From Thamnidium elegans (lineage: Eukaryota; Mucoromycota; Mucoromycetes; Mucorales; Mucoraceae), in assembly GCA_025201345.1 (NCBI GenBank), contig JAIXMG010000021.1, forward strand, positions 62,001 through 126,000: DNA of 64,000 nt, in the 5' to 3' direction. Shown piece by piece: positions 31,904 through 43,011 of this stretch. The position numbers and the translations under genes were made by a program. Each line of letters begins with the position of its first letter. Position 1 is the stretch's first letter. The notes under the pieces are model-generated. The model was not told the origin of the DNA and made no database searches. It was given only the letters and a program-made list of their open reading frames with translations.

Positions 31904-33637
31904 TCAATCTTTTGCTTGAACTCCTCCTGTTCCAAGTTTAAATCGTTTGGTCACTGCGCGAGGTATTTCTTCTTCGTGGTGCGTTACCATAATAAGCGTT
32001 TGGTCGGGTCGCATATGTTTCTCTAACCAGCCGTTTACGTTACAAATCATTGCATCGTCTAGTCCTTGAAAAGGTTCGTCCCAAATAATCAAATCTGGCA
32101 TTTTTACCTTTTTTTTTAAAAAAAAATTGGTTAGCGTTATAAAAATCATTACTTTTTTTTTTATTTTTTTTACCAAAGATCGCACCAATAAAACCATACG
32201 TTGTTCACCGGTAGACATGTCTTGTAATTTACGATGCAACATAGACTCAATATCAAATTCTTTAAACAACTGTTTTATGGTTTCACGTTGATCTTGGTTG
32301 ATAGTTCTTGGTACGACGACGTCGAAAAATCCGGTACCAGCTGCTTCTAAAGCAGTTAAATTTTGATTAAAATAAAGATGAATCTCGGGACTCACCATTC
32401 CCACTCTTTCCTTGATTTCCCAGATGGATTCACCTGTACCACGTCTGCGACCAAACAAGGACAGATCATTGGCATAAGCCTGCGGATGATCACCCGTCAT
32501 AAAAGATAACAAGGTTGTCTTTCCTGATCCATTGGGACCCAGCAAAGCCCATCGTTCACCTTTTCTCACAGTCCAGGAGATATCACGAAGGATAGGATTT
32601 CCGCTGTAAGTGACCTTGACATTGTTCATTTCAATGACAGGGTCATTGGAGCTGGTATCTAATTCTACCAGTTTATAATTATCAGCTGATTGCTTTTGAG
32701 ATAATCTCTTTTGTTGGTATTCTTCGGGCTTTCCTTGCCATATAATTTCCATGTCTTTTAATTCGATCACTTGGGTTGCCCAAGCGGGAAATTCATCTTG
32801 AGGTCTTAAAATAAGTACGACGGGAATGTCGGATAAATCTCCCAGCACATTTAATAGATGCTGACGGTGTTCTACATCTAAACCCACTATATATCATGTA
32901 TATATTAACATTTAAATGTCGATGTTTAATAATTATGGTATCCATACTTAGAGGTTTATCAAGAACAAGCATGGCTGGACTTTTTAATAAAGCCCTTGCA
33001 ATTCTAGCTCTTCTGGTTTGACCATTAGATAACTTGACAAATGATAGTGGTAACAAATGTTTAATATTCAGCTGAGTTGATATACGCTCAATATCTTTTT
33101 CATCGCCAGTCAAGTAATCTCTTAAAGTTAAATCGTTATCAGGGTCACTACAAAAAAAAAAAAAAAATGAGACAAAAAAAAAACAAGAAATTCGTCCTTT
33201 TTTTTTTACCTGAAATTAAATCGTTCTTGATAATAATGTTTACTGTAAGAAAAAGCACCCGAGTCTTCTTTAAAAGAAACAAGATGAACATGATCAGAGG
33301 CATAAGGCGATACAGTAGGATCAATAATAGGCCATTGGCCTGCAGATAAAGGTCGGATTGCATGTTTACCAGCAATTGTCTAGAGAAAAATGGGGTTTAG
33401 AGGGGATGACATTTATACGGAAACTTCTTTTACTTCTGCCAAAGTAGTTTTACCTGCACTGACAGGTCCAACTACCACAAGACGGTCCTTTTCTTTTAAA
33501 GTTAAAGAAAGGTTTTTAAAAACAGGTTCTTTGGCCCCAAACCGAACTACTTGAGCATTTTCAAGTTGTATAAGTGTTTTACTGGAGTAAAACCTGGCTT
33601 GTGTTAACCATCTTGTTTTTAAAAAGTGTTGACTCAT
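31904..33637 (-). CDS. Two-domain ABC ATPase, ModF/PhrA-like, mitochondrial
   Basis: No membrane spans; two nucleotide-binding domains in tandem. The N-terminus (MSQHFLKTRWLTQARFYSS) is a mitochondrial presequence. NBD1 has a modified Walker A (GPVSAGKTTL), a signature LSNGQTRRARIARAL and a Walker B ending LDKPL, where Lys replaces the usual catalytic Glu. NBD2 is canonical: GPNGSGKTTLLSFMTGD, MSTGEQRMVLLVRSL, LIIWDEPFQGLDD and an H-loop MVTHHEEE. Bacterial ModF/PhrA and their fungal relatives share this layout; the biochemical role is unknown. Four or five exons are inferred; one intron holds a perfect T9A9 tract (32109-32126). I use the Met at 33637; an upstream ORF or exon is listed separately. 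It is divergent from hexokinase and convergent with the carrier gene. Confidence 0.85.
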
Positions 33638-33861
33638 CTTGATGAAAAGAGAAGAAAAAAAAAAAAAATACACACACGCGTGTGTGCTAACATATTTAAA
33701 GTTTGAATGATTTTAAATTTGATTGGGCAGTACTTAACATGACTCCCCGTGAACCATTCAAAGATTTCTTTAGCGAAATAGTTTTTACTTTCAACAAACA
33801 TAAAAAGTAACTTGCTCTTCATGCCACTTAAAACACCGCGTGATTGAACTGGTTTAGCCAT
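33634..33861 (-). CDS. Small upstream ORF, or upstream exon of the ABC gene
   Basis: ATG at 33861 opens MAKPVQSRGVLSGMKSKLLF, then MFVESKNYFAKEIFEWFTG and SH, and runs unspliced to a stop at 33634 through a low-complexity tail. The coding-like part stops after SH, exactly at GTTAAGT (33738). An intron from there to TTTCATCAAG (33638) would join it in frame to the ATG of the ABC ATPase. It may therefore be an alternative N-terminus, an upstream ORF or an independent micro-protein. No family is recognised. Confidence 0.35.
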   Translation of the reverse strand: MAKPVQSRGVLSGMKSKLLFMFVESKNYFAKEIFEWFTGSHVKYCPIKFKIIQTLNMLAHTRVCIFFFFLLFSSR

Positions 33862-34109
33862 TGGAAATAAAGGAAAAAGTTTCAACTTTTTTTTTTTTTT
33901 TTCCCGCCTTTTTTCTATTTAGTCCACACCTAATTTCCTTTTTTAAAAGAAATGGGGGGTGCAAGTTGTTTACCCACAGTCACTTCGAAAACCATTTATA
34001 AAAACCCAAAAACAAAAACTTTTTTTTTTTTTTTTACCCGTATCCATACCTTCTTTTTTTTTCTTCCATTTATATATCTTTTTTTTTTCTCTCTCTCTCT
34101 CTTTCTCAA

Positions 34110-35643
34110 ATGGCTACTACACACATGACTGAAAATCAAGCTGCTGCTGTAAACAAGATTGTTGATACATTTACTGTTTCTGATGAACGTTTAATAAAGA
34201 TTGCTGATCAATTTGTTCGTGAAATGGAAAAGGGTTTAGATCACCAAGGTGCTACTAGTAAGTAAACAAATAAATAAATAAATAAAAGTCAGTTCCCCCC
34301 TCCCGCTAAACAAAATTTATTTTAGTTGCCATGATTCCTTCTTTTGTCGCTGGTCGCTGTACAGGTAATGAAAGGGGTACATTTATGGCACTTGATTTAG
34401 GTGGAACCAATTTACGTGTTTGTCATGTCACTTTATTGGGTAATGGTGAGCACACGATTCGTCAACAAAAATACGTTGTCTCTGAAGAATTAAAGACTGG
34501 ACCTATGCGTAACCTTTGTGATTTTATTGCTGATTGCGTTGATAGTTTCTTGACGGAAAATGGTACCATCGATAGCGATTCTACCATCCAATTAGGTTAT
34601 ACCTTTTCTTTTCCCGTCCTTCAGACTTCTATTAACCGTGGTGTCTTGAAGCAGTGGACAAAGGGCTTCAATTGCTCCGGTGCCGTTGGTAAAGACGTTA
34701 CTATTCTTTTACAAGATTCTTTCCGTCGTAAGAATATTAACGTTAATATTGCTGCTGTAAATATTTTTCTTTTTGTTTTCTTTTTTTGAAAAAAAAAATG
34801 GGGAAGGGGTTTTATATTTTGTGAAACATGATTCTCATTTTTTTTTTTTTTTTTTTATAGATTGTAAATGATACGGTTGGTACACTAATGGCTTATGCCT
34901 ACAAGCATCCTGACACTACCATGGGTGTTATTATGGGTACTGGCTTTAACGCATCTTATTATGAAGATATGAACAAGGTCAAGAAATGGACAGGTAAAAC
35001 AGACCAAGAAATGGTCATCAATATGGAATGTGGTGCATTTGATTGTGAACGTCGCGTACTTCCTTTGACTGTTTATGACAACAAAATGGATCGTGAGTCT
35101 ATTAACGTCCATCAACAACTTTACGAAAAGATGGTTGCTGGTATGTACCTTGGCGAGATCACGCGTAACGCACTTATTGAATTAATTGACCGTCAACTCT
35201 TATTTAATGGTGAATCTTCCAAGGACTTGAACAAGATTTGGAGCTTTGAGACTGCTTATATGTCTTCAATTGAAGTAGATGAAACAGAAGATTTGTGTGA
35301 CACTGCTCATATCTTGGAATCAGTACTTAGTATTCCTTCTACTACTCTTGCTGACCGTCAGATTGTAAAGAAGGTTTGTAACGCGGTTGGTGTTCGTGCT
35401 GCTCGTTTAGCTTCGTGTCATATTGCTGGTGTCTTGAAACACACTGGTAAGGTTGGTCAAGACTGTATTATCGCTATCGATGGTTCTCTCTTTGAATTTT
35501 ACCCCAAGTTCGAAAAGAATATGGGTACTGCGTTAGCAGCAATCCTTGGTGAGCAGGCTCGTTCCAAGGTCAAGTTTGATCTTGCCAGAGATGGTTCTGG
35601 TCTTGGTGCTGCTATTATTGCAATGATTGCAGCAAAAAACTAA
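34110..35643 (+). CDS. HXK1: Hexokinase
   Basis: Phosphorylates glucose and related hexoses with ATP in the cytosol. Three exons. Exon 1 starts MATTHMTENQAAAVNKIVD; exon 2 (from about 34325) gives MIPSFVAGRCTGNERGTFMA, the phosphate-1 loop LDLGGTNLRVCHV, and sugar-site residues LGYTFSFPVLQTSINRG and WTKGFNCSGAVGKDV. Exon 3 (from 34861) gives IVNDTVGTLMAYAYKHPDTT, the phosphate-2 loop GVIMGTGFNASYYED, NMECGAFD, and the adenosine loop CIIAIDGSLFEFYPKF. About 470 residues, the fungal hexokinase size. It is not a glucokinase-only form as far as I can see. A CT-rich tract precedes the start, as in highly expressed genes here. Confidence 0.94.
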
Positions 35644-35977
35644 AATTGTATCTTTTTTATTTTTTATGTGCTTTGTATATATATATTTTACTTCTTAAAT
35701 AAAAAAAAAAGAATTCATTTATAACCCTCCTCCCCCCAAAACTATAAAAAAAAAAAAAAAACGCGGGATGTTTTCTTTTTTTCCTCGGAAAAAGTTTCCC
35801 AGTTTATTCATTTTGACCCTTAAATAATTGAACCAATCAAGTACTTGATTATGTTATTTCTGTTTTTAGTGTAAGGCAACGTTTTCATCACTTAAAAACA
35901 CTTTAATCATATGTAATGCGAGGTCTCTAACCATGTTTTTTTTTTTTAGTATATTAAATGTCACGTTATAATTTATT

Positions 35978-36481
35978 TTACCTGTTTGCCCAGTATCTAA
36001 AATGACTTTTTAAGGCAATAATCCATTCCGAGGCATAAGCATCTATCATATTCTCTGATAGTACATAATCGGTTCTGGGATAAGATAGACCATCTTTTCC
36101 TTGAATTCCGCCCAGTGTAACCGATACGTCATGAGTTAGCTTCCTTCTTTTATGAATAGGGGTAATATCATCATTGTCTCCTTCTTTTCTTTTCGTACCC
36201 ATCCTAACCTCTTGTATATTGGACGTAACAGAAGACGATACATATTGCCATATAGACTGCAATAAAGGTTTAGCGCCCGCAATCGATGAACGTATGCCAA
36301 GGTTGGGTATTTTAGGTAACCTTTTTAGTCTGTGGATTTGAACGGGTTCTAATATATAATCTGAATTAATCATGGGTTCTAGTCGGTACCCTAATGGATC
36401 AAACGGATGGAATATATTGTAGACGCGGGTTCTTAAAGGAGGTCTGTATTGTATGTAATCTAAACCACGGCATATTAACGC

Positions 36482-36546
<65 letters not shown>

Positions 36547-37435
36547 TGCTTTTAATACAAAAAAAGCATATTTGTATATACTTTTTTTTCTGTTACCTAT
36601 CGGACTTCCGCAGGTAAATACGTATCGTATCTTGAATTGTAATTGAGGTACGCTAATATCGGGCATTTGACATGTCTGTTCACTGGTAAGCTTATTTTTC
36701 CAGGGCGGTAAGCCGTCTTGGTTAAACCATTGCATCGAAGCTACGTCATATGCAATGATACCACCGAGAGAAAAGCCAATAAAATGAACGTGGCCGTCAA
36801 ACTCGGGGTACTCTAGCTTATGGTTTTGGTAGGCTACATCGCATTGTTTACAAACAGAATCAATAATATACTGTCCATGTGGTTTTGAAAAGTCTAAATT
36901 AAGATATTAAAATGTGTTTTTTAGAAAAAAAGAGGTAATACTTGCAATAAAGACTATCCAGTAACCAGTCATTAATTGTTAAACGTACGTTGGGAACTGT
37001 TGCTAGAGTGGATTTAAGTATATCTGTACCTACTCGCTTTTGAACTTCACTATGCCATTCTTTTTTTTTAAAAAAAAGGGGGTTATTTATGTTTTGTTAT
37101 TATGGGGTTTTTGAGGGAGGAGTTTACCAATGGGAATATATTTTACTCGAAGATTTTTTTCGGGATATCTACTTGAAAGTAAATTTGTAGTGTTCTTTTG
37201 TATCGTAGAAACTATCAAACAAATTAGTTCCCTCTTTTTCTTTTGTTTTTTTTTCTAAGAAAAAAAAAGTATATATGTATACGGACCATGATGTTGCAAG
37301 TTTCCGTACTTTTCGTATTGCTGACCCATACCATGAATAAAGAATACAAGATGATCTTTATTTTTATAATTAAAAAAATATATTTTTTATTTGGTTATTT
37401 TTACCTGAGCAATTACTATGGTTATTGGGTATCAT
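35978..37435 (-). CDS. DDHD-domain phospholipase
   Basis: An intracellular phospholipase A1-like enzyme. The exon at 37433-37355 region gives MIPNNHSNCS joined to DHLVFFIHGMGQQYEKYG (start of the lipase domain). WHSEVQKRVGTDILKSTL and NDWLLDSLYC follow, then the nucleophile motif HFIGFSLGGIIAYDVAS (G-x-S-x-G). The DDHD domain comes last: FKIRYVFTCGSPIG, YNIFHPFDPLGYRLEP, GKDGLSYPRTDYVLSE and LKSHFRYWANR. The conserved D of H-P-F-D-P, the D of R-T-D-Y and the late H are all present. Six or so introns are inferred; one acceptor is ATAAAG. The true start could lie further upstream if an extra exon exists; I chose 37435 because nothing coding-like lies between it and the kinase gene stop. Confidence 0.78.
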
Positions 37436-37583
37436 GTGAATGGCTTTTACGAAAGAGAGAGAGAGAAGAGAGGAAAGAAGAAAAAAATAAACAGGGTTAC
37501 TGTCAAATTATCCTTTTTTTAAAAGGGAAGGAAAAATTACACCCTTTTTTCTTTTCTTTTTTTTTAAAAAAAAACATGATAAA

Positions 37584-37691
37584 TTAAAATGATGAGCAAG
37601 ATGAATTGTTTCTTCTTGCTAAGTATTCTACCATTTCAGGATTTCTAGAGACACCAGATTCACGCGTAAGTTCATTCTAAATAATACAGTT

Positions 37692-37730
<39 letters not shown>

Positions 37731-39869
37731 CAGTTTTAAATAATTTACCTCTACATCTTGAAGCCAAGGATGGTCCAAAACCTGACTTATAGTATACCTT
37801 TCCTTTGCATCAATTTCCATTGTACACTTTACCAAATCTTTAGCTAAATATAAAATACGTTTTAACATACAATCCCTTCATTAATATACATATGTGTATA
37901 TATTACCTTGTTCGCTAATCTCTTTCCAAGCAGGGTGATCGAAATTAAAATCACCATTTAAAATATGTGATTTCAGCATGTTCTTGTTTTCCTCATCGTC
38001 TATCTCTATAATATTATCTAGTAGGTATATAAAGAATATTTTATTATCATACCCATTTGAAGGAATGGCGTGCTATTTGTCAAAGCCGAGTATAACAATA
38101 CGCCTAGACTCCATATATCCACTTCCATGCCATAGCCTTTAAAATCATCTTGAGATGAATTCAATACTTCAGGAGCAGCTATTTTTTTTTTTAAAAAAAA
38201 AAAGAAGTTTAAATAATGTTGTAAATCAAATAGAGAATTGGGTACTTTACCATACATGATGGTACCACAGCTGGAATACAAATTCTCCCCCTTTTTTGAA
38301 AATGTGGATAGCCCAAAATCACATAACTTTGCTCGAAGTTGCTTTCGATCACATATAATTACATTTTCCATTTTTATATCTCGATGTACGACACCGTGTT
38401 CATGAAGATACTATTTTTTTTTTTTTTTTAAAAGATAAGCTTTTTTTTTTTCTTGTGTTTGAGGGGTGTGGACTTACAGAGATAGCGTGGGCAATTTGTT
38501 CAAAAATTATCTTTACTTCGAATTCACGTAAAGTAGAATGAACAGGTTCAGCTACATTTGTAAATAGATCACCATTATAACCACTAACGAAAAAATATAA
38601 GTATAATAAATTGGATTTATGTAAGTTCTTACTATTCCATGACTAGATAAATCTTATCATCTTCTTCAAACACTTTATTGGTTTGTATGATACAAGGCTA
38701 CACACACAAAAAAGAAAAAGGAAAAGAAAGATGAGATGCACTATTTATCAAAACAAACAAACAAAAAAATTACTTACATGAACAGGTAAAGCCATACAAA
38801 CACTGATTTCTCGTAACAGAGAAACACGTTTCTTTACATTAGCGGCATCTTGGTTCTTACAAAGACGCACTTCTTTAATTGCTACTCTTTTACCTGTTGA
38901 TTTACAAATGGCTAAAGAAACAATACCGTATGTACCTGTTCCGATCCCTTTGATCCTGTAGTACAACTGACTAAAACTAGAGAAAGATAAACTTGTTTTG
39001 ATTGGCTTGATAAAGGTATAACTGGGATTAACTACAAATAAAAAAAAAAGTGTTGGATGATAGTTTTTTTTTTTTTTTTTTTTGGATGGCGTATATACTT
39101 TTGTTGCTAGCGAATTTGAGTGGATCTCTAAAATGAATAATGTCTTTTGAAGTCAATTCAAAGACATTTTTACCGATGTTTTTGTAATTGACCCAAACAC
39201 CATCAAAACTTCTCGTACTAAAAAGTAATCAATAAAAAACTTTTGACTCGCGTATTTTTTTATTTTTATTTACCTTAAATCTTGAATAAATACGGCAAAT
39301 ACATGCTTTTTATCTTGAATTCGCGGACTCTATGAGAGAGGAGGGGCGTTAAACAAATAATTATGCCGCTGACTAAAAAAAAAAAAAAAACCTTACAGCG
39401 TAAATGAGAGCATGTCGTTTAGGCGCGTCGTCATATCTCGTTCTAGAGCGTAAACAAAAGCATATATAAATAACGTACGCCAAACAATTTACATGCAAAC
39501 AAAAAAAAACAAAAAAACTTACTTTATATCACACGGTTCATCACTACCAATGAGATAGCCGGCAACTTGACCAGCATGTAACTCGCCATTTAACTTTCTA
39601 TCCAAGGTCAAGACACTATTGCCTGTCTCGTATATATATCCCCAAGCGTCTCTTGTTTCTTCCAAAGTAGGTAACCCTTCAACTAATTTCAATATCTTGG
39701 GACTTACTTCAACTTGAGATAGCGCCACTCGTTTAGGTAACTTTCGAGTGGAATGACAAGGCAAGTTGTTCATACTTTTCATACGTCTGGTTTGCTTTAA
39801 TGAGCAACGGTAGTCTGAAGTTACTGGTGCACAACTTTGATATTTCTTTACAGGTACAACTGACTTCAT
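37584..39869 (-). CDS. FHA-domain checkpoint kinase (Chk2/Rad53/Cds1 type)
   Basis: A nuclear Ser/Thr kinase of the DNA damage and replication checkpoint. Exon 1 (39869-39540) has a basic N-terminus and the start of an FHA domain (PTLEETRDAWGYIYETG, GYLIGSDEPCDI). Small exons continue it: SRTRYDDAPKRHALI, RSFDGVWVNYKNIGKN, KDIIHFRDPL. The kinase follows: IKGIGTGTYGIVSLAICKS, VAIKEVRL (Lys), YLHEHGVVHRDIKMENV, KLCDFGLSTFS and AAPEVLNSS, then GYGMEVDIWSLGVLLYSAL, DHPWL, and a Ser-rich end. FHA before kinase defines the family. Dun1-like kinases are the alternative. Two introns contain T/A tracts (perfect T11A11 at 38182-38203) and the last has a (TAA)n microsatellite. It starts 105 bp from OGG1 on the opposite strand. 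Confidence 0.85.
37693..37730 (+). repeat. (TAA)n microsatellite in a kinase intron
   Basis: About twelve TAA units interrupted only at the ends, inside an intron near the 3' end of the checkpoint kinase gene. Confidence 0.85.
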
Positions 39870-39974
39870 GTCAAAAAAAAATAAAAAAAAATTTTTGAAG
39901 AAGAAAAAGAAAGGGGGAAAAAAGTTTGACATGTATTTTTTTTTTTTTTTTTGCCTTTTTATTTGACCTACGAA
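39870..39974. promoter_or_regulatory. Shared divergent promoter of the Chk2-like kinase and OGG1
   Basis: Only about 105 bp separate the two start codons. The gap consists of an A-rich run on the kinase side and a 16-nt T run on the OGG1 side, and has room for a single nucleosome-free region. Shared control is inference from spacing; no specific binding site was identified. Confidence 0.55.
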
Positions 39975-40869
39975 ATGAAGTTACAATCAGCGAAACTATT
40001 TTGGAAAGATTTAGTCATTTCACCAAAGGAGTTGAGATTAGATACGTTACGATGTGGGCAATCGTTTAGGTGGAAACAAGTACAAGATCAATGGTAAAAA
40101 AAAAAAATCATTCCACTGAAGTAGAGAGCCAAAAGTTACTCATATATCTTTTTTTAAGGGTTTCTGTATTACAAGGAAGACTAGTTGTTTTGAAGGAAAC
40201 TCGCAAGTATTTTTTAAAAATTCACCAACAACAAATAATTAACTTCTTTATTTTAGCCTCTACTATATTATATGGATATGATAAAGAGTTACAGCCAGAA
40301 GCAATTACAGAAATCAAAGATTATTTTCAACTTGATAGAGTATCACTTGCCGATTGTTATCAAAAGTGGTCAAAAGTAGACCCAAACTTTTCAAAAAAGG
40401 CGATTTATTTCCAAGGTATTCGTATACTTCGACAAGACCCTTGGGAGAATTTAATATCATTTATTTGTTCAAGTAATAACAATATCAATCGTATTTCACA
40501 AATGGTAAAAAAGAAAAAAAAAAGTGAGAGATATAATGGACCTTATAAACCCCCCGTCTCCCTTATTTAGATTGACAAGTTGTGTAAACGATTCGGTAAG
40601 CAAGTGGCCACGTTGGATGATACAGAGTACTATGATTTTCCTACTTTGGATGAACTGCTATCACACGATACAGAATCTATATTACGTGAGTTGGGATTTG
40701 GGTATCGTGCAAAATATATTGCAAATACGGCTAAAAAGATCAAATCGGATCATCCTGAATTAGCTGAAAAGTGGCTACTTACTTTACGTGACCTCAGTTA
40801 TTCGGAGGCAAAAGAAAAGTTAATCGAGTTACAAGGTGTAGGTCCCAAAGTGGCTGATTGTGTTGTAAA

Positions 40870-40906
<37 letters not shown>

Positions 40907-41213
40907 AGATTAAATTTATTATTTGTAATGTATATAGTGCTTAATGTCTTTGGATCATACAGGATCAATTCCGGTTGATACGCATGTATGGCAAATCGCG
41001 CTAAGAGATTACGGGTTTAACACGAGAGGCAAGTCACTCACAAGCAAGCTGTACGTGCAAGTAGGAGATCATTTCCGTACTTTATTTGGAGACTATGCTG
41101 GTTGGGCGCACTCGGTTCTATTTACGGCTGACTTAAAAAGCTTTAATCAGAATGGAAAAAGAGAAATAAAGCAAGAAGTTAGCGTAGAAAAGAAAGTACG
41201 GATTATGGAATAG
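39975..41213 (+). CDS. OGG1: 8-oxoguanine DNA glycosylase OGG1
   Basis: Removes 8-oxoguanine opposite C in base excision repair. The start at 39975 gives MKLQSAKLFWKDLVISPKEL and RLDTLRCGQSFRWKQV, the N-terminal domain. Then come TSTILYGYDKELQPEAI, RILRQDPWENLISFICSSNN and NNINRISQM, followed by GKQVATLDDTEYYDFPTLDE. The HhH-GPD core is LIELQGVGPKVADCV (catalytic Lys) joined across a T-rich intron to CLMSLDHTGSIPVDTHVW (catalytic Asp in P-V-D). The end is GDYAGWAHSVLFTADL. Five exons are inferred. The intron before the Asp exon contains about 26 consecutive T. All active-site motifs are intact. Confidence 0.93.
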
Positions 41214-42131
41214 ATGCAGGAAATTCCGATAGAAAAATGTTTCAGGTTTAAAACGAGTTTTTTTTTTTTTTTTTTACGTACACACACACTTTGAAATATT
41301 CCCCTCTTCTCTTTTTTTCATTGATTTTTAAACAATTGATTAAAATAAATTTAACATAAAAACCTGTTCTTTATTAAGACCGAGAAATTGGAAATCAAAA
41401 AGGAGCCTTTTTTCTGTTTTCTTTTTTGTTCTCTTGAAAGAAAGTAATATATTTACAGGAATTACATTAAGCATTTGTTTGTATTAAAGGCATTTTTATT
41501 TTGTGGAGTACAAAAAAAAAAAAAAAACAGCATGGACAAACAAAAAAAAAGGGGGAGGTTACGATAATTTAACACTATTAATTAAGTAAACAATTGATAA
41601 ACTAGCGTATAAAACGTCATTTACTAGCTTTTCTATAAACCTGATCTCTTTGTAAAAAGGTTTTTCTTTCGGCTGAAATAAGATGGGGTTCTCCAAGGAT
41701 AGTGCGATTATCTAAATCGGGTTTTTTTTTTCTTTTTGGGTTTCAGACCTTTTTTTTTTTTTTTTATTAGGCCTCCTCATGTAACCCTTCCTTATTCTCT
41801 TCGAAGTATAAGACGTTTTTTTTTTTTTTTTTTTTTTTTTTTTTCACCTGTATATGAAACAAATTTTATAGGTAAGTTTGCTATCAACTTTTTTTTTGCT
41901 TTTTTTTTTATTAATAATTAGAAAAAAAAAAAGAGAAAAAAGGTGTTTGCGTACTCCGAGAAAAAAAAAAGAAAGGGTTATACGTTATTAAGTAGTGGAG
42001 GGTTGGTAGTAATTTTTTTCTTTTCTTGGAAGAGTATATATACATGAAGGAATTAAAAAAGAGAAGTAGTATTAAAGGGGGGGGGGAAAGGAAAATGAGC
42101 TTTTTTTGTTTTTTGCTTGATTGTTTGTTTT
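41214..42131. other. T-rich spacer with a possible coding fragment
   Basis: Dominated by T and A runs. On the minus strand around 41617-41815 the sequence reads KKKPDLDNRTILGEPHLI, then SAERKTFLQRDQVYRKASK before a TGA at 41619-41617. Upstream a block VLYFEENKEGLHEE could be an earlier exon. A second frame of the same strand is also open. Support is too thin for a gene call. Confidence 0.3.
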
Positions 42132-42498
42132 CTAAGAACGTTGAGTACTAGATCGATGACTGAGTTGTCTTGAAAGTTTGCTTGTGTAATGTTTTAAAAG
42201 TTCTTTCACTAAAAAAAAAAAAGAAATATTTAGTATAGGTAATAAAAGAAAAATAAATAAAATGCATCTTACCATGATCAGAACTACTTGATCTTCTATG
42301 GACAGGTCTCTCCTTTGTTTCGTAATGATAAACGGCGGGAGGCTCAGTGGAGAACGAAACGGTAGCTAATGGCGAAGTTCTCTTCTTACGGCAAGGTACT
42401 ACTTGATTTGATTCATCATGTTTCTGTGCATACCAAGAGTCTAGGTTTGGAATGTTATCGTAGAGTGAAGTAGATCGTTTTAATGGAGTTGGAGACAT
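42132..42498 (-). CDS. Small Ser-rich protein, unknown function
   Basis: Two exons, about 100 residues. Exon 1 (from 42498) reads MSPTPLKRSTSLYDNIPNLD, VPCRKKRTSPLATVSFSTEP, PPAVYHYETKERPVHRRSSS. A GTAAGA donor and a TTTAG acceptor join it to KELLKHYTSKLSRQLSHRSS and the TAG at 42134-42132. The A-T-V-S-F block followed by PPAVYHYE resembles short linear motifs found in regulatory proteins (perhaps a protein phosphatase 1 docking site), but this is weak. Several R-R-S-S-S sites could be phosphorylated. An in-frame Met at 42630 lies in hydrophobic low-complexity leader and was rejected. It is divergent from the septin gene. Confidence 0.55.
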
Positions 42499-43011
42499 TT
42501 TATTATGTGGTATTATTATTATTATTGTTATAAAAATGAAAAAAGAGAAGAATAAAAAAAAAAGCCTTTTTTCCTTTTTATATAATATCCTGATCCGACT
42601 GATTTTTTTTTCGGGGATTCGTACAGCCAATTTATTGCTAAATTGAGACGGACTTCAACCAATCATTTACCATGATAAGAAATTAGTGTCATGGTAACAA
42701 ACATGGTGACACAGTTGTCAATCTAAAATATTAAAAAAAAAAAAGATAGCAACAACAAAAAAAAATGCACAGACAACGAGATCGAAAAATAAGAAAGATC
42801 CCCAATTACCGTGGAAACAAGATTAAAAAGATCAAAAAAAAAAAAAAAAAAAAGAACGATAGCAAAATGTAGGAGAATATTATTATGCATAACTCCCCTA
42901 GCGAAAGAAAGAAAAAAAAGGGGTATTTTTTTATATTCAAGCTTTCTCCTCCTCCCTCTTTTATCATTTCTCTCTTTCTTTTTTTCTTTTATATAAATAT
43001 ATAAAAAAAAA
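42499..43011. promoter_or_regulatory. Divergent promoter region of the small Ser-rich gene and the septin
   Basis: About 510 bp with repeated CATGGTAA/ACCATGATA-like words near 42660-42705, A-runs and a CT-rich tract before the septin start. No gene is seen. Confidence 0.4.
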
